Positions 1 to 9,215 of a DNA stretch of 64,000 bases are shown piece after piece. Source of the DNA: Pedobacter sp. WC2423 (GTDB lineage Bacteria > Bacteroidota > Bacteroidia > Sphingobacteriales > Sphingobacteriaceae). The position numbers and the translations under genes are program-made. Numbering within the stretch: the stretch's first letter is position 1; every line of letters begins with the position of its first letter. The stretch is taken from contig NZ_CP162005.1 of NCBI RefSeq assembly GCF_040822065.1, forward strand, positions 310,001-374,000, read 5' to 3'. Under the pieces are notes generated by a model. It was not told the DNA's origin. It searched no databases and saw only the letters and a list, made by a program, of their open reading frames with translations.

Positions 1-1755
1 GTTTACGGGCCCTATGATAAAACTATACCAGCTGGCCCGAACGTAGCTGAATTTCGAATGAAGATTGATAACAATACCGTCAATAACGATCCGGTAGTAG
101 ATCTTGAAGTCGTTAATGCCACAACCGGGCAGATCCTGACCACGAAGACCGTTACCCGTCAGCAGTTTGCTATAGCTGCAGACTATACCAGCTTTAGGTT
201 ACCCTTCACTATGCCAGCAAATAATCAATCCATAGAGTTACGCGTATTCTGGCGGGGAACCAGTTATATCAAAGTAGACTGGGTTAGTGCAGATCAAAAT
301 AGTTCCTCCGCAGAAATGTACCTGTTTGCCTCTTTAAAAGGGATTATTAACCAAACAAAGCCGCGTATTTTCTCTTACGAAGGTGATTCATTTGCAGAAG
401 GGCCATATACCTGGTTGCAATCTTTAGGCTTAGGCTGGTCTGAACCCGCAGACAAATGGGATCTGATTACTAAATACCGCAGTGAAATATCCGGTTTAAT
501 CGTTTATGACCCTGCGCAAATACATACCGTTAACCTGGCAACCATGCTTGCAAAAAGTAAAAATGCCCTGATCGTCTCTCCATTACTGCTATCACGTTTA
601 ACCTCTGCTCCATACAATTTACCCATTTTAGTAGATATGCGCGGGCAGTTCAGTAGTAAGTTGCAGGTCTACCAAACTTTATATAATACCTACTGGCCAA
701 ACATTGATCACCGGTTATTAATCGGATTAAATCCTGAAGCACATAAAGCTGCCCTCAGAGAATATGCAACTGCATTGGGTGCAGCGGTAGTCTGGCTGGA
801 TCCGGATATCGCTGGTGAAAGTGAATTACTAAACAGCTTTCTTTCTTCCATGCCCGCAGGTTCAAACTTTATGGGATGGTGGCCTGAAGAAGCCTCAGGT
901 GTAGAAAGAGCCTCAAAATATGGATTGACAACCATTGCCAGTGATTGGTGTACAAATCTGACCGTACATAGCGGTACATCAAGAACAGTGAATATTAAAC
1001 CAATACCTCCAAAACCCGCATTACAAAATAAGATTTATGTGGCCTTCATTTTAAGTGATGGTGACAATTTACAATATGTCGAACATTTGATGCGTAAGCT
1101 TTGGTCTAACCCTGATCGCGGCTCAGTTCCTATAGGATGGACATTATCACCTGCAATGCTGGATGCTATGCCCGGAGCACTCAATTACTTCTGGCAAACC
1201 GCTACCGACAATGATAACCTGATTTCCGGCCCTTCAGGATATGGCTATACCTATCCGAACAGCTGGACTAATCAAAGTTTACTGGAACAATTTGTTGCTA
1301 AAACAGAAGATTATAATAAACGTGCTGGTTTGCGGGTGATTACGGTCTGGAACACCATCACCGGTGGAATCAGTCAGAACGTTGGAGAAACCTTTGCCAG
1401 CCACGCGCCAACCTTGCTTGGCTTAACTGGTCAGAATACAGGTGGGGGACTAACTATTTACAATAACAGCCTTCCTGGAATGGCACTTTCCTGTAACTAC
1501 TGTAGCAATGAACAAAATATGAAAGATCATATTGCTTCTGCTGCCGCAGGATGGGATCGTAATTCACCACGCTTTGTAATTATACAAGCACAACCCTGGA
1601 ATAATGCCAGGCCAACAAGTTTTAAGGATGTGGCGGGTTCCCTGAACGCAGATTATGTAGTAGTGCGTCCGGATCATATCTTTCAGCTTATCCGGGAATC
1701 AAAAGGTCTTTCAACCAGTCTGCCGGCGAAATCTCATTTGTCTAATAAACTATAA
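1..1755 (+). CDS. GxGYxYP family putative glycoside hydrolase, 5'-truncated by window edge
   Basis: The reading frame is open from base 1, so the gene starts outside the window; the ATG at 58 is only an internal methionine. The first ~80 visible residues look like a beta-sandwich, carbohydrate-binding-type segment. The rest matches the GxGYxYP family, Pfam N- and C-terminal domains of putative glycoside hydrolases: it has the name-giving GYGYTYP near residues 395-401 (counted from the ATG at 58), preceded by an SDGDNLQY segment and followed by a C-terminal alpha/beta part. The exact substrate of the family is unknown to me. It converges on the regulator at 1834 and is separated from it by a hairpin terminator. 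Its position beside a SusCD operon suggests a role in glycan breakdown, probably in the periplasm or outside the cell, but no signal peptide is visible because the start is missing. Confidence 0.8.
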   Translation, partial: VYGPYDKTIPAGPNVAEFRMKIDNNTVNNDPVVDLEVVNATTGQILTTKTVTRQQFAIAADYTSFRLPFTMPANNQSIELRVFWRGTSYIKVDWVSADQNSSSAEMYLFASLKGIINQTKPRIFSYEGDSFAEGPYTWLQSLGLGWSEPADKWDLITKYRSEISGLIVYDPAQIHTVNLATMLAKSKNALIVSPLLLSRLTSAPYNLPILVDMRGQFSSKLQVYQTLYNTYWPNIDHRLLIGLNPEAHKAALREYATALGAAVVWLDPDIAGESELLNSFLSSMPAGSNFMGWWPEEASGVERASKYGLTTIASDWCTNLTVHSGTSRTVNIKPIPPKPALQNKIYVAFILSDGDNLQYVEHLMRKLWSNPDRGSVPIGWTLSPAMLDAMPGALNYFWQTATDNDNLISGPSGYGYTYPNSWTNQSLLEQFVAKTEDYNKRAGLRVITVWNTITGGISQNVGETFASHAPTLLGLTGQNTGGGLTIYNNSLPGMALSCNYCSNEQNMKDHIASAAAGWDRNSPRFVIIQAQPWNNARPTSFKDVAGSLNADYVVVRPDHIFQLIRESKGLSTSLPAKSHLSNKL

Positions 1756-1789
1756 TTGAGTGAGTAGAGAAACCTGATTAAACAGCAGT

Positions 1790-1829
1790 ATCCATGTAAA
1801 AAGATTTATCCTTTTTGCATGGATTTTAA
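1790..1829 (+). terminator. Hairpin terminator after the GxGYxYP gene
   Basis: A 14-bp stem (ATCCATGTAAAAAG at 1790-1803 against CTTTTTGCATGGAT at 1811-1824, one G-U pair) closes a 7-base loop and is followed by TTTAAT. It lies between two converging genes and fits a rho-independent terminator on the plus strand, although the trailing T run is short. Confidence 0.7.
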
Positions 1830-1833
1830 TTAC

Positions 1834-2661
1834 TTAAACCTTCTTTTTTTGATTCGCGTACATGCTGGCTGCATAATCGGTCGGAGACATTCCGAACTGT
1901 TTGGCGAAAATCCGGCCAAAATGAGTTTGAGAACTATATCCTACCATCTCTGCGATCTCGTAGATTTTAAGGGTACCTTCATTCAGTAGTTCCGCTGCTT
2001 TTTTCAGCCTTGCCAGGTTAATCAGTTCATTCGGAGAAAGATTGGAAATAGACTTTATTTTCCGGTACAGCGTCGGCCTGCTCATATTCATGTGATCAGT
2101 CAGAAGGTCTACATCTAACTGTGGATTACTGATTGCCTGATCTATAATCATCTGTATTTTTTTTAAGAACTGTTCATCTGCCTTGGAGTAAGCGAGACTC
2201 TTGATATGGAGCAGCGGAGAGCTTGAAAAATAAGCTTTGATTTTATTGCGGTTAGCAATCAAACTCAGAGCCTGTACCTGTAAAAACTCCGGAGAAAATG
2301 GCTTTTCAATATAAACATCTGCGCCGAGTTCCAAACCCTCAATCTTAGCCTGTAAACTGTTTTTGGCTGTCAGCAGGATAACTGGAATATGACTGAATGC
2401 TATCCCTGATTTGATCCTTTTGCAAAATTCAAAACCATCCATTTTGGGCATCATTACGTCACTAATAACCAGGTGTACAATTTCTCTCTCCAGGATCTCA
2501 AGCCCTTCAATACCGTTCGCTGCGACCAGGACTTTGAACTTTTCGCCCAGATCATCCGCTATGAATTCAAGAATTTCTTCATGGTCATCCACCAGAAGAA
2601 TCACCGGTTTCTCCTGGTTATCATCAGCTGTATTTGATACAAAGTTTAAATCTTTTTCCAT
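1834..2661 (-). CDS. Response regulator with AraC-type DNA-binding domain (output half of a split HTCS)
   Basis: This 275-aa protein has an N-terminal receiver domain (residues ~18-135) with the acidic pair D25/D26, phospho-acceptor D68, T98 and K120 all present. A C-terminal AraC-family helix-turn-helix follows at about 183-265, with the typical Y-S-S-Q-T-H-F-G-R-I-F signature. Its ATG lies inside the last codons of the kinase gene, a 16-nt overlap, so the two are translationally coupled. Proteins with this order of domains normally form the C-terminal half of hybrid two-component systems (HTCS) that control polysaccharide utilization loci in Bacteroidetes. The likely target is the divergent SusCD operon starting at 5993, which is an inference from position. 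Confidence 0.9.
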   Translation of the reverse strand: MEKDLNFVSNTADDNQEKPVILLVDDHEEILEFIADDLGEKFKVLVAANGIEGLEILEREIVHLVISDVMMPKMDGFEFCKRIKSGIAFSHIPVILLTAKNSLQAKIEGLELGADVYIEKPFSPEFLQVQALSLIANRNKIKAYFSSSPLLHIKSLAYSKADEQFLKKIQMIIDQAISNPQLDVDLLTDHMNMSRPTLYRKIKSISNLSPNELINLARLKKAAELLNEGTLKIYEIAEMVGYSSQTHFGRIFAKQFGMSPTDYAASMYANQKKKV

Positions 2662-5600
2662 TTTCCTTTTAAGTTGAACTCTATCATTTGATGAATGGGG
2701 AATGTGGCCACCAGTATATTATAATCTGCAGGAGTTTCTTCCAATTTAAGGGAGCCCTTATGCAGTTCGGCCAGTGATTTTGCTATAGACAGGCCGATGC
2801 CGGTTCCTTGTTTCATTTCAGCCTCTCTTGTCCTGAAAAAGGGCTCAAAAATATGAAGTGCCAGTTCAGGTTTGATTTTATTTCCATCATTCAGCATACG
2901 TACCATAAACTGATCCTGCTGTTCATTTACTGTCAGTGTTACCCTAACCGTTTGTTTCCCATATTTAATCGCGTTATCTACCAAATTACTCATTATTTTA
3001 TAGAAGGCTTCCAGATCGATATAAGCATATACCGGCTCTGCAGGTAAAAAGGTTTCGTAAACAATCTCTTTCTGTTCGGCAGCAAGCATAAATTGCAAAT
3101 TCACATCGTGAAGGATCTCAGAAATATTTGCTTTAACAAAATTTAAAGAAAAACCGTGAATCTCTGTTTTTCTGAAATCCAGCAGTTGATTAGTCAAATT
3201 TAACAAGCGGTCAGTATTACGGTCCATAATCTTCAGGTTTTTCTCCAATGCAGGAACTTCTCCAGCAGCTTTGATCATTTTCTCCATTGGCCCTTTAATC
3301 AGTGTAAGCGGTGTTCGTATTTCGTGTGCCACATTAGTGAAAAATTCAATTTTGGCCTGATAGATCTCCTTTTCCTTTTTATGTTCAAAGATTTCCATAC
3401 GCCGGTTGTTTTTACGCTGGATGGTTTGGTGGTATTGCCTGATCAGCAAGACAGTTAAACCAATAAACAGCAGTGCATAGATGAACCAGGCAACTGGACT
3501 TTTCCAATAGGGTGGGAGTACAATAATAAACAGTTTAATGTTGTTTTTACTCCATGCATTACTGCCCTGGATCATCGCCTTTGCTTCAAAAACATACTCT
3601 CCCGGAGCAAGTTTTGTAAAGTATATTTTCCGGTTAGTTTTTAGATATTGCCAGTTGTTATATAACCCGCTTATTTTATAAGCATACTCAGTTTTTTCCG
3701 GAGAAAAATAACTTAATGCAGCAAAATCTATATTAAAAGAAGATTGATTGTTATTCAGCGTAATATGATTGATATATAGGATAGATTGTTGCAATACCGG
3801 GTCTTCTTTTTTAGGCCGGGCTTCTGTATGGTCAATCTTAAAGCCAGTTAAAAATAAAGGCGCAGTTTTAGTATTGGTCTTCAGTTGACGCGGAAGAAAA
3901 CTAATCAGTCCTTTTACACTTCCGAAATACATCCTGCCGTCTGTATCTTTATAAGCAGAGCTATAGTTGAACTGATCGGTCAGCAGACCATCAGTTTTTG
4001 TATAAACTTTAACTGTTTTTTTAAGCGGATCAAAACAGACTAGTCCACGCGTACTGCTGATCCATAATTTATATTGATCATCTTCCAGGATATTAAAAAG
4101 GAAATTAGCCGGCATCCCATTCTTTACTGTAAAAGATTTGAAACGGCCTGTTTTTTTATGGAAAAGAGATAAACCACCGCCATCTGTAGTAATCCACAGG
4201 TTCTTTTTACTATCCTGAAAAATACAATTTACAGTATTATTGGGCAGACTGCCAGCATCTTTAGGATCATTTCTGTAATTCTTATAATTGCTGTTCCCCA
4301 ATTTGAAGCTGAAAAGTCCGTCATTGAAAGTTCCTGCCCAGATTGTTCCGTTTGCATCTTCTTTGAGGTTATTAAAGAATAGAAATGGCAAACCCGGTAC
4401 AGGATCAAAGTCATCCTTTTTGCTATTGTAAGTATAAATGCCCGCTGTAGTGGCAATCAGAAGATCACCAGCCCTGGTTTTATATAAACTTAAGATAAAA
4501 TCTGACCGGAGTAAACTTCCCTTACGCATATGATAATGTTTGGTAATCAAACCCGTATTGATGTTCATTACATCCAGTCCGTGTTCAAAAGTGCCAATCC
4601 AGAGCTTATCGCCATCGGCAAGCAGCCCGTGAATATTATAATGGGCAATGGTGTGTTTGCTGCCATCAGGGAAATAAGAACTGAATTTGCCGCTTCCGGG
4701 AGCTAATTTGTTCAATCCCGCATCTTCGGTTCCGATCCATAAATTGCCGTTCTTGTCTTTACAGATTTCCCTGATGTCATTTCCACTGATTGAATTTTCC
4801 TGCTGCGTGGGAAAGTATTTGGTGAAAATAGAAGATTGGGCAGCATAATAATTCATTCCGCCAAAATAAGTTCCGGCCCACATACCACCTTCTGTATCTT
4901 TGCAAAGGGAATAAATTGCATTGTCAGACAAGGAATAGGGATTGCTGTTCTGCTTTTGCAAATGAACCAGTTTCCCGTTTTGGTGATTGTAGATATAGAT
5001 TCCCGATTCCGTACCTATCCAATACTCCTGGTCATTCATTTTTTTTATGGCCCGGACAAAAATGTGGGTTTTATCCTTGTTCATTACGATCAGATCTTTC
5101 AAAACGTTTGTTTTAAGATCGAATAATTTGATGCCCTGATTCGTTGTCCCGATAATAAGCTGCTGATCATTTGTTTCTTCGATCGAAGAGATCCATCCGA
5201 TAGCTGTATTTTTAGCCGTTAAAGAAAGAATCTCAAAAGTGCGTGATGTTTTGATGTATCTGGCAAGATAACCATCCGGGCTGCCCAACAGAATTTCTCC
5301 ATTTGGACGGCAATAAATATAAGTTGGAATAAATGATTGACTAACCTGTACCGTAGAAAATTTTTCGTGAAGGATGTTATAAATATATACTTTTCCTGAA
5401 GAAAGCATCCATAAATTACCTTCATGATCAAGCGTGAGTACACTAATACTCCTGTTTTTTGTCTCCTTGACCAGTGTGAAAAATTCGTTAACTGCATTGT
5501 AGTGATAAAGGCCCTGAGCTGTGCCTACCCATAAACTGGCTGGTTGGTCACTGAGTAACGAATGAACCTTATCGCTGCCCAGACTTCTCTGATTTGCAGG

Positions 5601-5810
5601 ATCATGACGATAAGTTTTGAAAGAATACCCGTCAAATCTGTTCAGGCCATCTTTTGTCCCCATCCACATAAAACCACTGCGGTCCTGAGTACTACAAAAC
5701 ACACTATTATTAGATAAAGCGTTCTCTACCTGGTAATGTTTAAAGTAATAAGGCTGTGCCTGTGATAGCGTGGCAGACAGCAATAAAAAAAATAAGGTTA
5801 GAATTTTCAA
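2646..5810 (-). CDS. Two-component-propeller sensor histidine kinase (sensor half of a split HTCS)
   Basis: The 1054-aa protein starts with a clear signal peptide (residues 1-18, ending S-Q-A). It is followed by periplasmic Reg_prop beta-propeller repeats of the form D-x-x-G-x-x-W-x-G-T up to about residue 680, a Y_Y_Y domain (~700-770) and one membrane span (~777-797). The cytoplasmic part has a HisKA domain with phospho-His at about 830 in HEIRTPL, an N box near 943 and a G box GTGIGLSIAKSL near 1003. This is the sensory architecture of Bacteroidetes HTCS regulators, which bind oligosaccharides in the periplasm. The protein stops right after the ATPase domain, where HTCS proteins usually continue into a receiver and AraC domain; here those are a separate overlapping gene. 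It is divergent from the SusC gene, with a 182-bp shared intergenic region. Confidence 0.93.
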   Translation of the reverse strand: MKILTLFFLLLSATLSQAQPYYFKHYQVENALSNNSVFCSTQDRSGFMWMGTKDGLNRFDGYSFKTYRHDPANQRSLGSDKVHSLLSDQPASLWVGTAQGLYHYNAVNEFFTLVKETKNRSISVLTLDHEGNLWMLSSGKVYIYNILHEKFSTVQVSQSFIPTYIYCRPNGEILLGSPDGYLARYIKTSRTFEILSLTAKNTAIGWISSIEETNDQQLIIGTTNQGIKLFDLKTNVLKDLIVMNKDKTHIFVRAIKKMNDQEYWIGTESGIYIYNHQNGKLVHLQKQNSNPYSLSDNAIYSLCKDTEGGMWAGTYFGGMNYYAAQSSIFTKYFPTQQENSISGNDIREICKDKNGNLWIGTEDAGLNKLAPGSGKFSSYFPDGSKHTIAHYNIHGLLADGDKLWIGTFEHGLDVMNINTGLITKHYHMRKGSLLRSDFILSLYKTRAGDLLIATTAGIYTYNSKKDDFDPVPGLPFLFFNNLKEDANGTIWAGTFNDGLFSFKLGNSNYKNYRNDPKDAGSLPNNTVNCIFQDSKKNLWITTDGGGLSLFHKKTGRFKSFTVKNGMPANFLFNILEDDQYKLWISSTRGLVCFDPLKKTVKVYTKTDGLLTDQFNYSSAYKDTDGRMYFGSVKGLISFLPRQLKTNTKTAPLFLTGFKIDHTEARPKKEDPVLQQSILYINHITLNNNQSSFNIDFAALSYFSPEKTEYAYKISGLYNNWQYLKTNRKIYFTKLAPGEYVFEAKAMIQGSNAWSKNNIKLFIIVLPPYWKSPVAWFIYALLFIGLTVLLIRQYHQTIQRKNNRRMEIFEHKKEKEIYQAKIEFFTNVAHEIRTPLTLIKGPMEKMIKAAGEVPALEKNLKIMDRNTDRLLNLTNQLLDFRKTEIHGFSLNFVKANISEILHDVNLQFMLAAEQKEIVYETFLPAEPVYAYIDLEAFYKIMSNLVDNAIKYGKQTVRVTLTVNEQQDQFMVRMLNDGNKIKPELALHIFEPFFRTREAEMKQGTGIGLSIAKSLAELHKGSLKLEETPADYNILVATFPIHQMIEFNLKGKWKKI

Positions 5811-5992
5811 TTTGGTCTGATGGTTATCTCAAATATATTAATAATTATAAAGCTGAATCGATTTATAACTGAACCTTTCCTATCTATATCTGACAAAAAA
5901 AAGAGACAAATTGAAGAATTATTGATACAAATGCATGCAACAACCAAAAGCTAAAAAACCAATATTTGATTGTACGCGGATAAAATCACCTG

Positions 5993-8900
5993 ATGATCAG
6001 TGTACACCTAACCAAATATAAACTCTTTATGGAAAAAAGTCTACCTGCTTATTGCAGAAGTGTGCGCTTAAAGCAGTATCCGCTTAAAGCTTTTACCTTT
6101 TGTATTTTCCTTCTTTTCTCCCTGACCAGTACCGCACAAACGAGCAACGTGAGCGGGACAGTTACGGACGACAAAGGACAGACGCTCATCGGTGTCACAG
6201 TGAAAATTAAAAACACGAAAATCGGCGGGATGTCTGATGCGAACGGGAAATTTAAATTGACCGTTCCGGATAAAAATGCCATTTTGGTATTTGCGTATAT
6301 CGGATATACTACGCAAGAAGTGCCTTTAAACGGACAAACGGAGCTATCCGTTAAACTGAAAGACTACAACAATGATCTTCAGGAGATTGTGGTCACAGGA
6401 TACGGTTCGCAAAAAAGAGAGTCTATTACCGGCGCAATTTCTTCTGTCACCAGCAAGGATATTGAGCGTGTACATGGCGGATCTACCGTAAGTACGGCGC
6501 TGGCAGGAAAGATTCCCGGCGTTACCTTTCGGATGACCGATGGCCGGCCTGGAGCAAGTGCCAGTATACAAATTCGAAATATGGGGCGACCACTCTATGT
6601 TATTGATGGGATTCAACAGGACGAGGGTCAGTTTAACAATATTGCACCTAACGATATTGAAAGTATTTCAGTGCTAAAAGATGCTTCTGCTGCTATTTAT
6701 GGTGTACGCGCAGCGAATGGAGTAGTTGTGGTGACCACTAAAAAAGGAACAACTGGTGAAAGCCGGATTAACGTAGATGCTTATCTGGGTTTCCAGAACT
6801 GGTCAAGATTCCCTGACGTAGTGCGTACCTCTTATGATTATATGCGTTATAAAGCAGAGGCAGAAATGAACTCTAACGGGAAAACCAGTATTACACCAGC
6901 AGAATTGGAAAAATACAAAATTGGAACCGATCCTGCCTACAGAAGTTTTGACTGGCGGGATTATATCCTGAAAAGTAATAACAATGCCCCTCAGAATTCG
7001 GTTAATGTGAACTTTACCGGCGGAACGGATAAAATGAGCTATTATGTTTCCGCGACAAATCTATATCAGAATTCTGTATTGGGTAAAGAATATGAATTTA
7101 AACGGACTAACATCCAATCTAACATTACAGCAACTGTAGCCAATGGGCTTAAGGTCGGGGTTAACATTAACGGAAGGATTGAAAGCCGCGAGAACCCTGG
7201 TGTTCCCGGTACTGATGATTACCTGCTGGCACGTTTGGCAGTATTGCGGAACAATCCTTTGGAACGTCCATATGCCAACGATAATCCAGACTATCTGAAT
7301 GATATTGGACATACGGAAACCAATTATGCCTTTTTAAATAAAAAACTTTCAGGCATATACCGTAACGACTGGCGGGTTTTACAAACTAATTTCAATGCAG
7401 AATACCAGATTCCTGGCATCAAAGGATTGGTCGCTAAAGCTGTATATTCTTATTATCTGGCAGATTATGTACTCAATAATCATGAGTATACCTATAATAC
7501 TTATACTTACCGCCCCGCTACTGGTGCTTATGACGTTACAGGCGGTAGTAATAATCCATACCGCGAACGTGAACAGAAAAAGGAATTTGCAACCACTTTT
7601 CAGAGTCAGTTAAACTATAATAACACTTTTGGTAAACATACCGTGGGTGCCACGCTGGTTGCAGAAAGGATTGAACTGAAGCATCAGCGGAATTATATAC
7701 ACTCTTCACCAATTTCCAATAATCTGCCCTTAATCTATTTTCCAACTGCTGACAGGTATGATGACGTCGATGATGGCGAAGCACGTATCGGCTACATTGC
7801 CAGGTTAAATTATAATTACAACAGTAAGTATTACCTGGAAGCTTCTGCAAGACGGGATGCCTCTTATTTATTTGCACCAGATAAACGCGTAGGTTATTTC
7901 CCTGGTGTTTCTGCGGGATGGAGAATTACAGAAGAAGGGTTCATGAAAAATATTGTGGGAGATAAAAAGATCCTGAGTGATCTGAAGTTCCGTGCTTCTT
8001 ACGGCATACTCGGAGATGACCGGAATCCAAATGATCCGAATCAACCTATTGTGTCTCCATATGCTTATCTTCCAGGTTATAACTATAACCAGGGAACAGT
8101 CATTCTGGATGGAAACCCAGTGATTGTTTCCAGAGATAAAGGAATTCCTTTAAACAGAATTTCCTGGCTGAAGAGCAGGACTTTTGATGTAGGTGCAGAC
8201 TTTAGCATGTTCAACAATAAGCTTACGGGTACGATAGATTATTTTTACAGAAAGCGTACTGGATTACTGGGAGGAAGAAATGATATTATTGTTCCCGTTG
8301 AACTGGGCTACAGACTGCCAGATGAAAATGTGAACAGTGATGCACAGTATGGTCAGGAGATCTCTTTAAATTATAGCAGTAAAGTTGGACAGTTTAACTT
8401 TAATATCGGAGGTAATTTTTCCTATACCCGGTCTGAAAACCTGCAATCTTATAACCCATTATTTTTTAATTCGTGGGATAAATACCGGAACTCGTCCGAA
8501 AACAGGTATACCAATATAGATTGGGGATATGAAGCTATTGGACAGTTTACTTCTCAGGAACAAATCAATAATTATCCGGTAAATATTGATGGTAAAGGAA
8601 ACAGAAGTCTTTTACCTGGTGATCTGATCTATAAGGATCAGAATGGCGATGGCAAAATCGACGAATATGACGACCGTCCAATTGGCTTTGGCTATGGAAA
8701 GCAACCCAACATTAATTTTGGTTTAAGCTTTGGCGCAAGTTATAAATCTTTTGATTTTCATGCAGATTTTTCTGGAGGAGCAGGGTATACCTGGTTCCAG
8801 AACTATGAAACCAGATGGGCCTTTCAGAATAATGGTAACCTGAATACAATTTTTGAAGACAGATGGCACCGTGCCGATCCGTTTGATTTGAACAGTGCAT

Positions 8901-9211
8901 GGATTCCTGGTAAATATCCTGCAAACCGCTATAATGATGGCGGGCATAGCAACTACAATCATAATTCAACTTTCTGGTTGCATAGTGTGAAATATATCCG
9001 GGCAAGAACAATAGAGTTTGGCTATACTTTACCAGCTGCAATGCTAGCTAAAATTAAGGTGAAGCGGGCAAGGTTCTATATTAACGGGTACAATCTATTC
9101 TCTATTGATAATATGAAACAGTATAACGTTGACCCTGAGGTTGCAGACGATAATGGCCTTCAATTTCCACAGAATAAAATAGTTAACCTAGGTCTCAATT
9201 TAACTTTTTAA
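5993..9211 (+). CDS. susC: SusC/RagA-type TonB-dependent outer-membrane receptor
   Basis: The 1072-aa product is an outer-membrane importer for glycan oligomers powered by TonB. It has a signal peptide ending at about residue 48 (S-T-A), a CarboxypepD_reg-like domain (~52-125), a TonB-box-like LQEIVVTGYG at 129-138, a plug domain with the family hallmarks LYVIDGI and LKDASAAIYG, and a long beta-barrel ending in aromatic L-N-L-T-F. The ATG at 5993 is in frame with a second ATG at 6029 that gives a more ordinary signal-peptide start, so the first 12 residues may not be made. It is the first gene of a packed operon; SusD starts 4 bases after its stop. Divergence from the sensor kinase suggests HTCS control. 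Confidence 0.95.
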   Translation: MISVHLTKYKLFMEKSLPAYCRSVRLKQYPLKAFTFCIFLLFSLTSTAQTSNVSGTVTDDKGQTLIGVTVKIKNTKIGGMSDANGKFKLTVPDKNAILVFAYIGYTTQEVPLNGQTELSVKLKDYNNDLQEIVVTGYGSQKRESITGAISSVTSKDIERVHGGSTVSTALAGKIPGVTFRMTDGRPGASASIQIRNMGRPLYVIDGIQQDEGQFNNIAPNDIESISVLKDASAAIYGVRAANGVVVVTTKKGTTGESRINVDAYLGFQNWSRFPDVVRTSYDYMRYKAEAEMNSNGKTSITPAELEKYKIGTDPAYRSFDWRDYILKSNNNAPQNSVNVNFTGGTDKMSYYVSATNLYQNSVLGKEYEFKRTNIQSNITATVANGLKVGVNINGRIESRENPGVPGTDDYLLARLAVLRNNPLERPYANDNPDYLNDIGHTETNYAFLNKKLSGIYRNDWRVLQTNFNAEYQIPGIKGLVAKAVYSYYLADYVLNNHEYTYNTYTYRPATGAYDVTGGSNNPYREREQKKEFATTFQSQLNYNNTFGKHTVGATLVAERIELKHQRNYIHSSPISNNLPLIYFPTADRYDDVDDGEARIGYIARLNYNYNSKYYLEASARRDASYLFAPDKRVGYFPGVSAGWRITEEGFMKNIVGDKKILSDLKFRASYGILGDDRNPNDPNQPIVSPYAYLPGYNYNQGTVILDGNPVIVSRDKGIPLNRISWLKSRTFDVGADFSMFNNKLTGTIDYFYRKRTGLLGGRNDIIVPVELGYRLPDENVNSDAQYGQEISLNYSSKVGQFNFNIGGNFSYTRSENLQSYNPLFFNSWDKYRNSSENRYTNIDWGYEAIGQFTSQEQINNYPVNIDGKGNRSLLPGDLIYKDQNGDGKIDEYDDRPIGFGYGKQPNINFGLSFGASYKSFDFHADFSGGAGYTWFQNYETRWAFQNNGNLNTIFEDRWHRADPFDLNSAWIPGKYPANRYNDGGHSNYNHNSTFWLHSVKYIRARTIEFGYTLPAAMLAKIKVKRARFYINGYNLFSIDNMKQYNVDPEVADDNGLQFPQNKIVNLGLNLTF

Positions 9212-9215
9212 TAGC

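Noticed and set aside
58..60. ATG at 58 as start of the GxGYxYP protein
   Set aside because: The frame is open back to base 1 and the N-terminal residues lack a signal peptide, so the gene begins upstream of the window.
2646..2661. Programmed -1 frameshift between kinase and regulator
   Set aside because: The site has five A, not the classical A AAA AAG heptamer, and the regulator has its own ATG in the overlap; slippage is kept only as one possibility in the finding on the split.
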